From Liquidambar formosana (Eukaryota > Streptophyta > Magnoliopsida > Saxifragales > Altingiaceae): 64,000 nt of DNA. The stretch spans positions 26,683,842-26,747,841 of the forward strand of contig CM077829.1 of assembly GCA_039720395.1 (NCBI GenBank), in the 5' to 3' direction. Position 1 is the stretch's first letter. Each line of letters starts with the position of its first letter. The translations under genes were made by a program, and so were the position numbers. The notes under the pieces are model-generated. The model was not told the origin of the DNA, did not search any database, and saw only the letters and a list, made by a program, of their open reading frames with translations. This document shows positions 12,720 through 24,470 of the stretch, piece by piece.

Positions 12720-12917
12720 TTTCTTAACGTATGTTTTTAGAGCACATGTTAAGTTATAATTAATGATCCAATCATTGCGTTGAGAATGATGAAAATGCAT
12801 TATAAATGATGAAAATTATTTGGGGAAATATAAAAATACATGGAAAACTATGAAAACATAATTTTTTATGCAATAATTGAGTTATTAATTGGAATTTAAC
12901 ATGTGCAAGAAAACCCT
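12720..12917. mobile_element. MITE with long terminal inverted repeats (copy 2)
   Basis: This is a second copy of the family at 5506-5712. The left end contains TTCTTAACGTATG, then acatgttaag and ATAATTAATGATCCAATCAT. The right end holds the degenerate reverse complement, ending tttaacatgtgcaagaaaac. It is more diverged than copy 1, and its centre is AT-rich. Confidence 0.65.
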
Positions 12918-14247
12918 TTTATAAAATGAAATAAAAAGAATCATTGACTTTTGGAAAATGATAATAATTTTAAAACATCCTAAAAATGAAAGTAGACTAA
13001 TAATTTAGGAATAGAGAGAGTAAAATTAATGTTACTTCACATTACATATGTGGAGTAGACAAAAACCTAAATGTAATTATAATACGACACTAACTAACCA
13101 TGTCATGGTTATATGAAAGACTCACTCATGTGGAGTATGCTGCTAACACTATAAGAATAGAGAAGTTAAGAATTCGGACAACCTAATTTTTATTGATGAT
13201 AGTGGGTTGATTGATCTCATTACCCTCTACAAACCTATGTATTTTATGGAACCACATAAATATCTGGTTCTTTATTAGTGCAATGCACTTTAATGTGACT
13301 TTGCTTATCGCATAACAAGTCCATAGTATAAAATTCACTTCCCTTGTTTTTGGATGTCTATAATTTCTAGCTTTTACCCGAAAGAAAGTTTTCTTCACTG
13401 TGTTTCTATATCTTGCGAGGAGCAACACTGTTTTGTTTTTGTCACCCAATATAACCCCACTGCGTTTATTTGTCATGCTTTTCCTTATACAGTCGTATCT
13501 CGTGCTAGTTAGAAGCTAGAAGGGGGATTCTACATTAGTCGGCTTAGGGGAAAACAATTATAGTTAACAGTCATTGTTAATTAAATTAGTAGTCATTTAC
13601 TAGAAAGTTAGTATCATTTTGCACTGAACTCTAATTATCTTCTCACGACCACATCAATCTAAAATTCCCCCAAGCTAGAACCTCGATTCCCTGGCCATTG
13701 GTCTATCTCTTGTCCTCTTGATGCACAGCACCTTTATCATTTAGTGGGAGGTGCTCCATCACTTCTATGAAGAAGAAAATTCCACCGACTTCTCCTGAAA
13801 CAAGAATTAAATTTTTAAGCAAAACGAAGGAATACATTGAATAGGTAACTAATAAACAGAAGGGATTATAGAACTCTGGTCACTTAAAACTAGGTTAATT
13901 AAATACCAACTTTTTCATCACTTACACATACGCGTGCACACACACACCTTGATGAGTACAGGCACTCTAAAAATTTAAAAAAAAAAAAAAAAAATCCCGT
14001 TACTCTCTTAGTTTCTTATATATGAAGGGAAAAAATAATTTACCAAGTGCCAAAATGCCATGTAAAGTATTTTTCTATTTAATTTCCACATGTATACCTA
14101 CTTGGGTTAATTATTTCCCTGAATCTACTGATATGTCATTAATTTCTTTGCATATTAGTCATGTTACATGAGAGTACGTTTTAGCTAGACTATGGGTAAT
14201 TCATATATAATTAAGATGTAGAGATACCCTCCCTTCATAAACTCCCC

Positions 14248-14266
14248 GGGGGGGGGGGGGGGGGGG
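14248..14266. repeat. Poly(G) tract of 19
   Basis: Nineteen consecutive G after cccc. Such a run is rare in plant DNA and can form a quadruplex. Its exact length may also be a sequencing artefact. Confidence 0.85.
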
Positions 14267-16801
14267 TGGGAAGAAGATAAAATACTGATAGATGAGAGAG
14301 AGTGAGTGAGAGAGAAACAGCGCCAACATGCAATAGCAGAAGACAAGTCCCGATGCAAGCAGCTGGTGAGAGAGCATGTCATGGCTAATTGGACAAATGG
14401 GGTTGTCCCATGAAATGACTTTGTGCTTGCACAGCTGTTCTTGTTCCTGTTTTTTTTCTATTATTATCTTTTGTCATTTTTAAAAAAAAAAAGAAAGAAA
14501 AATCCCATCTCTTTGTCATAATGGGTTGCCAGATTTATGCATACCACCCACATGGTCCTTTTGCATCTTTTTCATTATTCTCTCTGATCTGCACTTTGAA
14601 GAATTGGGGTTTGCTTTGGATTTTCTCTCTCTCCCCCTCTCTCTCTATATTCACTCATCTTAATCTTTTTCTTTTGTTTTGGAAGAAATCTCTTATCACT
14701 TTATTTTGTTGCGGTTTGAACCATGGTTATATATAGAAAAAACACCAGTTTTGTTCTGTAATTAAATTTCTATAGAAAATAATTAATTTCGGCTCAAATC
14801 ATTTGCATAAATAATTGACATGCATCTTTAATTACAAGGCGAAATCCAAGGCTTGTTCAGGAAATAGGTTCAATTTACTAGCTAGGTTGCATTGATCGAT
14901 ATCCATCTTCATGTTTATTTAATGCAATATTAAGTCTGTCAAATAATGAATAATAACTTTCATTCCTATTTGAGAAAGGAATTAATTGAAGTTTGGGATC
15001 ATATTGAAGGGTTTTCTAAGATTGTTATGGGCTGTGCAGTGTTACCGGAAAGAATGACATTCAGTGGAGACTCTAGACTTTTATAATTATCAAAGACATA
15101 ATTAAGAAAAATTCTTCAAGGGTTTAATTAAAAAGGATTATAAGAGCTCAAGGTGCTAACCTAGTTGAGATCTTGAACTAGTTTCTTTATGATGCTTAAT
15201 AGCTACTTCATTTTCTTTTTTAAATATATATATATATATATGAAAAAAGAAAAAAGAAAAAAAGAAAAAGAAGAAGATGTCCTTGTTCAAGGTGCTAACC
15301 TAGTTGGGATCTTGAACCATGCATGTATATTGAGAACCCAATCATTCTATGGAGGTCTTTGTTGTCCCCCGAATGTCGGTAAGCTCTAGTCTGGATGATG
15401 TTAGAGGTGTTTATTTGTATCAACAGTTTCACTTCGAATATAATCTCTTATTTTACCAATAAATAAAAAAATAATAATTCCTGTTGTTAATGCATGTGTC
15501 TAAACTCTAAAAAGGCCTCGATCTGTGTAATTCTTAATTTTAATCTTAACTGGCCATCTGTTAATTAAATATTGAATGGTCCCGAATGGAATTCATTCTG
15601 TTGGTTTGTTAAATAAAGTGCAAGAGAAATCGATCGTCATCTTGTTCCAATTATTAAAGATGTCAGAACTATATATGTTAATTAAAGAACAATTTTGAAT
15701 CAAACTTCCCATCATAGAACATTCATGAATAGCTTCAACTCCTCCTGGAGTTAATTACTGTAACCCAATGCTTCATTTGTTAATTAACCTAACAATGAGG
15801 CCATGAGTACGACAAAATCTAGGGTAATTTTCATAGTAATACTGGTGGCATATATGGCAATGGCATTGATGGTGATCTGCAAATAATAGTGACCACAGCC
15901 TTCTATTTGTAATTACTTAATCAGCATTGATCTTGCTAAGTAGGGTTTCTGGAAAGGGTGCATGAGTTGGATGCGGTCATAACCTTATACCAAAAACTTT
16001 TGCTTCCCAGAGGAATAAATTTTGCTTCGACGGGACTGAAAAGGTATATCGATCATTATCCATTATTGAAAACACTGTTTTTCTTTTCTTGATTTTAGGC
16101 CTCTATACAAGATGAATTTTATACTGTTGTGGATACGCTATCTAAACAGTTTCTTAGCCGATGTAACTTCAAAATTAAGCAAGTATAATCTATAGCTTAT
16201 TAGATGCCAAGTACATCCATGAAATGATCAGTTCTAGAGATATCCCCCCGTCTGCTTTAATGGGTCGGCTTGATCGAAGGAACTTTGGTATCGCACATCG
16301 CTTAAATCCTCAGGGTAGCACTCAATCAATAACAAAGGATATACTTACATAAACAAATTATATATGATTCATCACTTCTTACTCTACGTAAAATAAAAAA
16401 AAGCAAGGGAGACAGAATTTAACATTGCACTATTTAAGCACCAATGACAATAATCATTAATTAAAAGCAAATAAGGAATTACCGATTTAATAATCGATTG
16501 ATTCACATGGAAAGCAATATCTAAGATGTTAAATGTAAAAGAAACTTGTACTTGGAATAACAAAGTTTTAGATACATCTCGATCACTAGGTTCTCTCTCT
16601 TTTCTTCTTAATTATTCTCGCCTTTTTAACTGTCAAATCTGAATGAAGGTTTATATAATTGGGTGAATTATTCCTTGTAATCAGTAAGAGTGTGCCACAT
16701 AGATCTCCTTCCCTAAGAGGGTGTGAGTTATGGAAGCCTGTGACTCGGTAATATATCAGTCCCTCCCAAATAGAACTCACTATCATTTTTTTCCCCGACA
16801 A

Positions 16802-16846
16802 CCGATAGAATCTATCTTTACTTTTAACCCTCCCTTAATATCAACA
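16802..16846. mobile_element. Partial MITE end
   Basis: The bases gatagaatctatctttac and ttaatatcaaca match the right terminal repeat of the MITE at 20760-20996. No opposite end is found nearby, so this is a fragment or a strongly decayed copy. Confidence 0.45.
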
Positions 16847-18410
16847 AATGAATATCAATACTTCTCCATATATAAGCTTGAATCCGAAATCATTCATTCA
16901 ACAAATGAGGAGAATTCCACTAGGTTATTATGCGAACGATCGATACTCACTGTCATATAATTTGTTAATGATAATTAAAAACCTATTTTGATAATGTCGT
17001 TGTTCAGTGTATAGTATTAGGTGTGTATATGCCTTACTAAACACAAGACCTAGTCTATTATATATGTGATAGCACTCGAGGAAAGGGCGTATATGCCGTC
17101 ACATGGAATATTTTTTTTGAAAACATGCCCACAAAAATACCATCAAGGAATCATATAGGCATTGCAACCACGCTTGAGTTCGAATGTCCTTAGGGATAGT
17201 AGGCATGGATGAAACCAGGAATTGAATTCATATAAGTGAACTTTAGTTGGTTGCTAATTAATACTTTATCGTAATTCAAAAAATAAAAGCTTTAGTTCAA
17301 GAATCTTGTCTTGTTAATCGAGGTAAGAAAAAATTGATAATCCACTAATAAAATTTTAAAAAATAAATATAGAGGGAGAGGGAATGAGAGATTGGGGGTT
17401 TTATATGAAAGGGAAAAAAACTAAAAAATAAGAGGGGTGGGAAAGAATGATAAAGAGGTTCCAACAGACTGTAGTGCTACAACTTCAATGGGTGAGTTGG
17501 GTATCAATCCCGTCTCAACCCGAAGGTATATATAACTCGATCTTAACCCCAAGCCCCACCCAACCCAATCAGTCAACCCCATCTTACCTAACCAGAGCTC
17601 AAATTTCCAAATTCAGTTTAGGCTTGGGTTGGGAGGGTTGGCCAGTGAATGGGAAACAATAAGAGTTTGTGACTTGGAACCCTAAATTAGGGTTAAATGT
17701 AAAGGTAATGATTGTGTTTATGCATCTCTACCACAATCTAAAATGCACACGCCAATCATTAAATAAATAAATAACATGTCATATTTTATATAAATTTAAA
17801 AAATATAAAAAATATTACTTATTATACAAGTCGGGTTCATGTTCAGATTGGTTGAGTTGCAAGTTGCCTGTCTCCTTCTGTTTTCCCAAGTAAATAACCT
17901 TAGAGGGGGGTGAATAGGGTTATAGGCCAAATTAAAAATTAATAGCAAACTCAAAATCAGATTATTGCAAACAAGAATGAATATAAGATAGAGCAATAAT
18001 AAAGAGATTAAGAGTAAGAGAATGCAAACGATGTTAACGAAATTCAGCCTCCCGCCTATGTCTTCGCCTCAAGAGCTCGTTTGAGGATTCACCAATCCAT
18101 TATCATTCTCCTTCAAGGTAGAGTAGCAAATCTTTACAAATCAAGTGTTCTTCACCAACACTTAGCCAAATATATACTTCTCAAGTGCTTACAAGTGAAG
18201 GTTCACACAACCCTTTGATATAAAGTGTTTGGAAATGATTTTGTACTCAAAGAAAGCTCTCTCAAAGAGTAGATACACAGAAATTGAAAACACACTCAGC
18301 TATTGATTGATTTCAATGAATGCTCACAAGAGAAATTAGGGCTTGTAATTGATTTTCTTGTTTGTAACTCAATGAATGCTCATAAATGAGCTTAAGACTT
18401 GTATTTATAC

Positions 18411-18420
18411 ACAAGGAGTC
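18411..18420 (-). promoter_or_regulatory. TATA box of the SIRE-type LTR
   Basis: On the minus strand the sequence reads GTATAAATAC, about 780 bp from the LTR start. It is the probable core promoter of the LTR. Confidence 0.55.
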
Positions 18421-18526
18421 TAAAATAGCCGTTCTGTAGCAATAAATGCCGGAAAAGGGAGTTTAGAAGGCATTTAATGCTTCAAAAGTCCGTTATAAAA
18501 TTAGCCGTTAGACCTCTGCCCAAGGA

Positions 18527-18820
18527 TTTCAGTTGGCTGAAACAACTTTCAGTCGTCTGAAACTTTCCTTTCAGCCGTCTAAAGAAAGCTACTGAAGTTT
18601 CCAGAGATGGTTATATTTGGTATTCAAAGGTCATCCTTTTCAGCCGTCTGAACCAATATTTCAGCCTGCTCAAAGTGGCCTTTCAGTTGGCTCAAACAGC
18701 CGTCTGAAAATTTCAGAGAGTCGATATTACAGACAGGGTAATTTTCAGCCTGCTGAAAAATTTTAACCAGCTGAAACACGATTTTCAGCCGGCTGAAACT
18801 ATATTTTAACCGTCTGAAAA
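18527..18820. repeat. Cluster of about 11 palindromic 16-mers
   Basis: Variants of TTTCAGCCGGCTGAAA occur about eleven times in under 300 bp, for example tttcagttggctgaaac, tttcagtcgtctgaaac and ttttcagcctgctgaaaa. The copy near 18783 is a perfect palindrome. In LTR orientation the cluster lies about 100-400 bp upstream of the TATA box, which suggests protein-binding sites in the U3 promoter. Confidence 0.85.
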
Positions 18821-19740
18821 TTTTAGTTTTCGGACAGTAAAAAGACATTAAGTCTAGGTTCAAAATGAGTCAAGTTAGGCCTTTATTTTTATCAAATATG
18901 CATAGTTTTAAGCCCTTTAAACCTAGTGTGAGCAATGATTGAAATTAATCTTACAATAATTTCCTAAAATTCTTACTCATAGGCTTGTGATTTAATCTTG
19001 AATGATAAATGGATCATTTTGCTCTGTTTTCATATGATCTTGTGCTTTGTTTGTTTTTGCAAATTGATCCTTGATTCTTGAAACGTCGTATGACTTTGAT
19101 ACTTGTCTAGATTCATCACTTTAAATGCTCATTAGTCCTTAAACATCTTATTATGTATTGTTATCATCAAAACCATGGGGATAAAACCATTTAGGTCAAC
19201 ACCCTCTACTCAATTAAGCTTACATGAATCAAAGCCGTGATGGTATTTTTCAATCTAAGCCAATTCAATATATAAAAAATTTTGTCCTAGCTTGTCCATT
19301 AATAGGATTGGATTCTGGTTGGGGAGGTTGAGTCCGTCCAAGTTGTAGCACTTGAATAGTTGAACATCTTCTTGTTAGTTTATTAATCCACTAATTATAT
19401 AAAATGATTGTATATGAGTTTCTTACTAGACACCCATAAATAAAAATTAATTAAAAAAAATCCTCTCAAGTGTCGAATTAGACCAAAAAAAAGGGAAAAA
19501 AAAAAAAAAAAAGAAAGAAAGAAAAAAGGCATTGCTGGTTATGTATGAGGTGGGCTCCGAGATTAAACTCAATTTATTTGATTATTGATAATACAAAATG
19601 CACACATGTTAGAGCTGAAAATAAAGATTTGCTTTTTCTTGTCCATGTTTCTATTCTGGCTAGTTTTATTGATGGATCCTTAATTGGAGTGAAAACAACG
19701 ATGAGTATTATCTGGTGGACATTTTTTTTTTCTTCCGGCT

Positions 19741-20378
19741 AAGCACACACAAGGAACTCACACATATAACACACAAATGAGGAAGTCTACAATCCACATA
19801 CACGATATGGTCCAAAAGGGATCCAAGAACACATAAAGTTAATCCACACGATCAACCTCCAAAAGGGTTTAACTCTTGAAGAAGAGGTGAAACTTTATAC
19901 ACTCTTTAAGCCATATGCAGTATTCCTCATTTGTGTATGAGACCGGTTATTGCAAACTCTTAATTTTATTTGCATTACCCCAATAATTTTAATATCTCAA
20001 GGTTTTAGAAAAATATAAAAGATTTTTATGAAAACCAACTGTGTTGTTCACTAAAAAATATATTGTGAACAACTTTGCATAAGAAAGTTTTTTCTTTTTA
20101 AATTAATATTTCGTTTAAGTGGACATTTTTGACCAAAAAATTTACTTAAACGATAGTCAAAAAGTTTACTTAAATGATGGCTTTTGAAAAAACTTTTTTA
20201 TGCAAAGTTGTTTAAAATGATGTTTTCTAATGGATTACGTGACCAATTTTTATTAAAAAATTAATACTTTTCATAAAACCTTGATAAATTAAAATTAGTA
20301 AGATGTGCAAATAAAATTATGGGGTTGCTTTAACCGCTCCTTTTGTGTACTGTGTGTACGAGTTCCTTATGTGTGCTT
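19741..20378. mobile_element. Fold-back element of about 640 bp
   Basis: The left end AAGCACACACAAGGAACTC matches the reverse complement of the right end, AAGCACACATAAGGAACTC. Inside, 19930-20140 and 20150-20350 form a second, longer imperfect inverted repeat of about 200 bp per arm; both arms contain aattttatttgca, tcaaggtttta and aacaactttgcataa. The two arms meet near 20145. No coding capacity is present. This is a MITE or fold-back transposon whose transcript would form a long hairpin. Confidence 0.65.
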
Positions 20379-20759
20379 GGTAATCTTGTGGACTTGGCTT
20401 TATCAGTCGGCAATTGCCTAAAGTCCATCACTCAGGTAACCGGTATCATCCAAGCCCACTTCCTGGGAGCATACGGTATGGGCCTATGAAGTAGGATTTT
20501 TTTTTTTTTTTGATAATGTGGTTGGGCTTATGGGGGACCTAAAAGTGGAGTCTAGACCAATTCAATGATGCCTGATTATGTTAAACTTATTGAAAGGTAT
20601 ACATTAATGAGGTCTTTCGTAAAGAGAGTGGCTAGTTTAGGATAGAGATATAAGAAGCCGATGTTATAATAGTTTAGTGATATTTACCTCACATGTTAAG
20701 TGGATGATTTCAAGTATGGGTTCAAACTTCAAACCTATGGAGAAATATAGATACTCATT

Positions 20760-20996
20760 TGTTGATATTAAAGGAGTAAAGATAGATTTTATCGATTTTC
20801 AAAAACAACCAAAAACATAAAATAAAATAAAAATTCAATCTAACAATTTCTTTTGTGTCAGACTGATATTTTATTATTATTAATTATTTTATTATTTATC
20901 TATTCCTTTTTTTTTTCTTTTTTTTTTAAATTATTTTTTATTTTATTTTATAATTGATAGAATCTACTCTTACCCCTAAACCCCTCAATATCAACA
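20760..20996. mobile_element. MITE with TGTTGATATT termini
   Basis: The left end TGTTGATATTAAAGG and the reverse-complemented right end TGTTGATATTGAGGGG continue as matching inverted repeats (agatagattttatcgatt against gtagattctatcaatt) over about 40 bp. The centre is A/T rich. A related end is at 16802-16846. Confidence 0.6.
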
Positions 20997-21120
20997 GCAT
21001 GATTACGCATGCATATTAATTAAGGCCTAGGTGAAGACTTTATATCTAGGAAAAATGCTAAACTCTATCTATCTATCTATATATATATATATAGATATAT
21101 ATATATATACACATATATGG

Positions 21121-21511
21121 GGAGGGATTTGTTTACACTTGGTGTAAAACTTTTTACTTTTACAACTATCAATATCTTTTTGTAAGAAAAATATTTCTTC
21201 AATCCAACCGTTGGATTAGGTTCTATATTCATGCACATCATGTATGCCAAATTTCAAGTAAATCAGATATCGGGAAGTATGTCATTCATAAAGTGTCGTA
21301 AATTATAATTTTATTTATAAAAAGAAATGTAAGTTTATTGATCAAACGTTTTTCGATATCCAATTTATTTGAAATTTGACACGCATGATATATATGAATA
21401 GAGTACCTAATCCAATGGTTAGATTGGTGAAATAATATTTATACAAAAAGATATTAATTGAGGAGTGTAAGATTAAAAAGTTTTATACTGAGTGTAAACT
21501 GATCTCTTTCC
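21121..21511. mobile_element. Fold-back MITE, about 390 bp
   Basis: Almost the whole element is an imperfect inverted repeat with arms of about 190 bp. Left-arm words tttacacttggtgtaaaact, caatatctttttgta, ttggattaggttctatattc and caaatttcaagtaaat all recur in reverse complement on the right arm. The centre is near 21315. No coding potential. Its read-through transcripts could form double-stranded RNA. Confidence 0.75.
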
Positions 21512-21907
21512 TATATATATCACGTAATTTGACAAAACTTTACATTTTTAACTAGAACTTTGAATTTGTGGCATTTTGTAAAAATAACAAATGAATTTGA
21601 ACATAAAACGCATTTAGCATGCCCATTGAAAGGTACCAGGATCATAATATATAGGCAAGACCACTAGGTCACAAAGGCATGGCCAATCTTGCCAGTGGGG
21701 TGGCCGGTCCTCCAGTAGGTGGTCTTGGGGTCAGTTGCCCTAATTCATTATTATTTTGTGTTTTCTTGGCCACTAAGGACTCAAATTTTTGCTATTGTAT
21801 AGTGTTTTATTTTTATTGGATCGTGGCTTCTTCTTCTTCTTCTTCTTATTTATTTATTTATTTATATTTATTTTTACTTTTATTTATTTTTTTTCGGAGA
21901 TGTTTAA

Positions 21908-22269
21908 GAGCATCTCCAACCCAAGAAAGCTATTTTGGTAAGCTAAAAGTTATTCTTAACTCAAAAAGTGTAAAAATAAATCTCTACAATAAAAGTAGCT
22001 CTCTGCAGTACAGTAGTTGCTTTAATGTAGCAAAAGTTATTTTTTAGCTCACCTAGTTTTTCTTTTTTTCAACTATCATTACCCACATGGCTAAATAGCT
22101 CAGAGTTAAACGGAGAGCCATAAATTGAGAGCCATTTAGGCTCTCAATTTAGCTTTGAGCTATTTTAGCTCACTATTTAGCTTTTCATTAGAGAAGGCCC
22201 TTTAAAGCTAAAAGCTATTTATAACTCTAGCTTTTAGCTCACACTATAGCTCTCCCATTGGAGATACTC
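21908..22269. mobile_element. Tourist-like MITE (PIF/Harbinger type)
   Basis: The left end GAGCATCTCCAACCCAAG and the reverse-complemented right end GAGTATCTCCAATGGGAG form the terminal inverted repeat. The element is flanked on both sides by TAA (21905-21907 and 22270-22272), the three-base duplication typical of PIF/Harbinger elements. Internal agctaaaagctattt-type words are repeated in both orientations. It is 362 bp long without coding capacity. Confidence 0.8.
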
Positions 22270-22299
22270 TAATATCAACCACTCATTCCTTTAGCATCT

Positions 22300-23250
22300 T
22301 GCGAACCCAAGAAAATGGCTCACATAAAATCAAAGGAATCACCATCTCATTTTTTAAGGAAAAGAGGAAGATCCTAAAATGTTTTATTTCAAAAAACAAA
22401 AAGTGACACCATGTTTAAAAATGGAAAGGCAAACAGTCTTTTGAAAACCAAAGATTGTGAATTTGGAAGCTAAGTTAGGATATGGGAAAGTTCTAGGCAA
22501 AGCCTATAAGCACTCATATCGCCCTAATTGGTGTATTAATTTAATTAGGCTAAATTAACATCTTAACCACACAAAAATCAACATTTATCATCACAAGACA
22601 GCATGCATATTATTATTCCATCCAGCCACATAAGCAAATAAAAGAGAAAATAGAAAAGGTGGGAAGAAAACCTAGGATACTTAGTATCTTAGGGCGGACT
22701 TGAACATCAATTGAGCACCTACATACATTGTATTGAACGTACAAGGATCAAAGTCTACGTAATTCATTTTAGAGGGTGTTATGACCTAATAATGACTTAT
22801 GGTAAAATCCTAAGTTTCTTTTCAAGAAAATATGGGAAGTTTTCAAAGTAAGAAGATTCTCAAAAATGAACTTTAGAAGATATATATGCGATTTCAATGA
22901 AAGATGGAAACTTTTTAGAAAAAGGAATTTTTAAAGAAAGGAAAACGTAAAAGATTTACCATATCTCTTTATTATGAAATAACCTAACGAGGGAGAAGGG
23001 GAAGAATAAGGAAGATAAAGGTACTTTCCATATCTATTTACCATTTGCAATATTCTCCTAGCGATAGCAAAAAATACCGAATAATCGCCCTATTTTCAAT
23101 AAGGCAATTACCATGCTTACAAGCACCTTTACACATGCTAAAAACAATACCATAATAACAATAAAAAAATATGGATAGAAACTATTAAGGCTCTAAATCA
23201 TCCCAATAATCATGCCAAAGACAAATAATCATAGAATCATAAATCCTTAA
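22300..23250 (-). mobile_element. Truncated LTR of a Tat-type retrotransposon
   Basis: Read on the minus strand, the 3' end of an LTR lies at 22300 (ending ttgggttcgca). It carries the blocks shared by the Tat LTRs here: atactaagtatcctagg-like words, a degenerate gtggcgactcc motif near 22340, and the stem-loop at 22479-22520. At 23250 it is cut by the LTR starting at 23251, which fits insertion of the latter. The remaining part should lie beyond the rearranged neighbour but was not found. Confidence 0.6.
22479..22520 (-). promoter_or_regulatory. LTR stem-loop (copy in the truncated LTR)
   Basis: GATATG (22479-22484) pairs with CATATC (22515-22520), enclosing a 30-base loop. Relative to other LTRs the stem has a compensatory change (a G-C pair replaced by A-T). 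Confidence 0.6.
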
Positions 23251-23449
23251 TGTGGACGCCGAAAATCAACTCGGGGGAATTGAGTTTCGTTCCACTCTTA
23301 AGAGAGTTTTAAAAAGTAAAGAGTCGCCACCTCATTTTTAGGGTATGAGGAAACCACTAAAAGATTTGTTTTATAAAAACAAGTTTGACTCTATTTAATG
23401 GAAAATAGGCAAGTCTTGAACCAAAATTAAGGGTTCAGGGGATAGGTTA

Positions 23450-23494
23450 CGAAATGGGAAGGTTCCAAGCTATGGCCCGTAGGCACGCATTTCG
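23450..23494 (-). promoter_or_regulatory. LTR stem-loop (compensated variant)
   Basis: CGAAATG (23450-23456) pairs with CATTTCG (23488-23494). Two stem pairs differ from element 2 and 3 (T-A to A-T and G-C to A-T) while pairing is kept. Confidence 0.65.
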
Positions 23495-24389
23495 CCCGTT
23501 TAATTGGTCTCATTTATTGACTGGGTTTAATTAATTTCAACCAATGCAATATAACTAGAAATTAAGAAATTAAAAGATAAAATCTAAGCTAATCCGGACT
23601 TAAGCTCAATTGAGCGGCCTACGTACTTCTTACGAAGATCAAAGTCCATGTAATTTGAACAAATCATTTGAGGGGAAGAGTTTCACTCCTTATAGGACTC
23701 TATTAGAATCTAATCCATAATCAAACTCTTGTTTTGAAAATAGCTTGCTTTAATAAAAACAACTTTGATTTGATAAACTAGTTTGATTTAGGATCGAAAG
23801 TTAATATAATCCTACGATTAACAAAACTCAAAGGAGTATGCAATATCACCTTAGCAATTACATCATGGCATAAAGAAGAACATCATGAACAAAGGTTAAG
23901 GGTTAAACCTGATAGAACCGAGGCAAGGTTCTATTTGAGAGCCTAAGGTTGGGAGTCAAAAGTTGGGCAGAGATTCGACGCCTCCTAGCTTGTTAGAATG
24001 GGTTGCTAGCTAGAAGGTACTAGTAAGGAATGTTCCCTACTAACTATTGAGCACAAGCTCTTCTTAAAATGAGTCTCAAGTAAGAGGGCACTAATAAGAA
24101 ATGTTCTCCCCACACTCAAGAACTTAAGCTTTTCATTTGCTCAAGGAAAAATCTACTGAGACTTGGTGTCTAATGGAAGAGGAGAGGACCCCTATTTATA
24201 GATAGAGGGTGGGTAGAATGGCGGGTTAGGATTAAATCTAATAAAGAATGATCCAATGACCCAAAATCAACTTTAAGAGGTGACATTTATCTCAAATCTA
24301 AGTGATAATTATCAAACATTATAAAAAAGGTTAGAAAAATTTGGATTAATTGAAGAGATAAAGCCAAAATGAAGAGATAAGGACAAAAC

Positions 24390-24470
24390 AGCCTGGGTGA
24401 CCAACTGGGCACCCTTGGTGGCCATTTGGGCACCTTGGGTGGCCATATGGCGACCAGGGAGCTTTTTGGC
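24390..24470. repeat. Cluster of GGTGACC-type motifs in U3
   Basis: Repeats of gggtgacc, gggcaccc, ggtggccatttggg, ggtggccatatggcgacc. In LTR orientation it lies about 190-270 bp upstream of the TATA box at about 24195. Confidence 0.7.

Larger units (their letters stand above)
12918..17472. other. Non-coding stretch
   Basis: No gene is recognised. It contains a run of 19 G (14248-14266), poly(A) tracts (13977-13994), a CT-rich patch (14627-14645) and a partial MITE end (16802-16846). A 97-codon open frame on the minus strand at 13183-13476 shows no recognisable domain and is not called. Confidence 0.45.
17879..19201 (-). mobile_element. Solo LTR, Ty1/copia SIRE/Maximus type
   Basis: Read on the minus strand it starts TGTTGACCTAAATGG followed by ggttttgatgataacaa, a start typical of plant SIRE-type LTRs, and ends near ctattcaccccccTCTAAGG...AAAACA. 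The termini are TG...CA and the length is 1323 bp. The flanking pentamers ccttc (17874-17878) and ccctc (19202-19206) are a likely target duplication with one change. No internal region or second LTR is present, which indicates LTR-LTR recombination. A TATA box (gtataaatac) lies at 18411-18420 on the minus strand, with a dense palindrome cluster upstream of it (18527-18820). Confidence 0.75.
17473..19352. mobile_element. Possible MITE hosting the solo LTR
   Basis: AGTGCTACAACTT at 17473 recurs as its exact reverse complement at 19340-19352, with weaker inverted similarity further in (gtgagttggg against cggactcaacc). The pair flanks the solo LTR at 17879-19201, as expected if a small terminal-inverted-repeat element was hit by a retrotransposon. 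No convincing target duplication is visible outside the repeats, so the call is tentative. Confidence 0.35.

Noticed and set aside
13183..13476. 97-codon open frame on the minus strand
   Set aside because: No recognisable domain, isolated in non-coding AT-rich DNA. Its composition does not differ clearly from random translation.
21679..22047. 122-codon plus-strand open frame
   Set aside because: It runs through a TTC/TTTA microsatellite and into the Tourist MITE; no domain.
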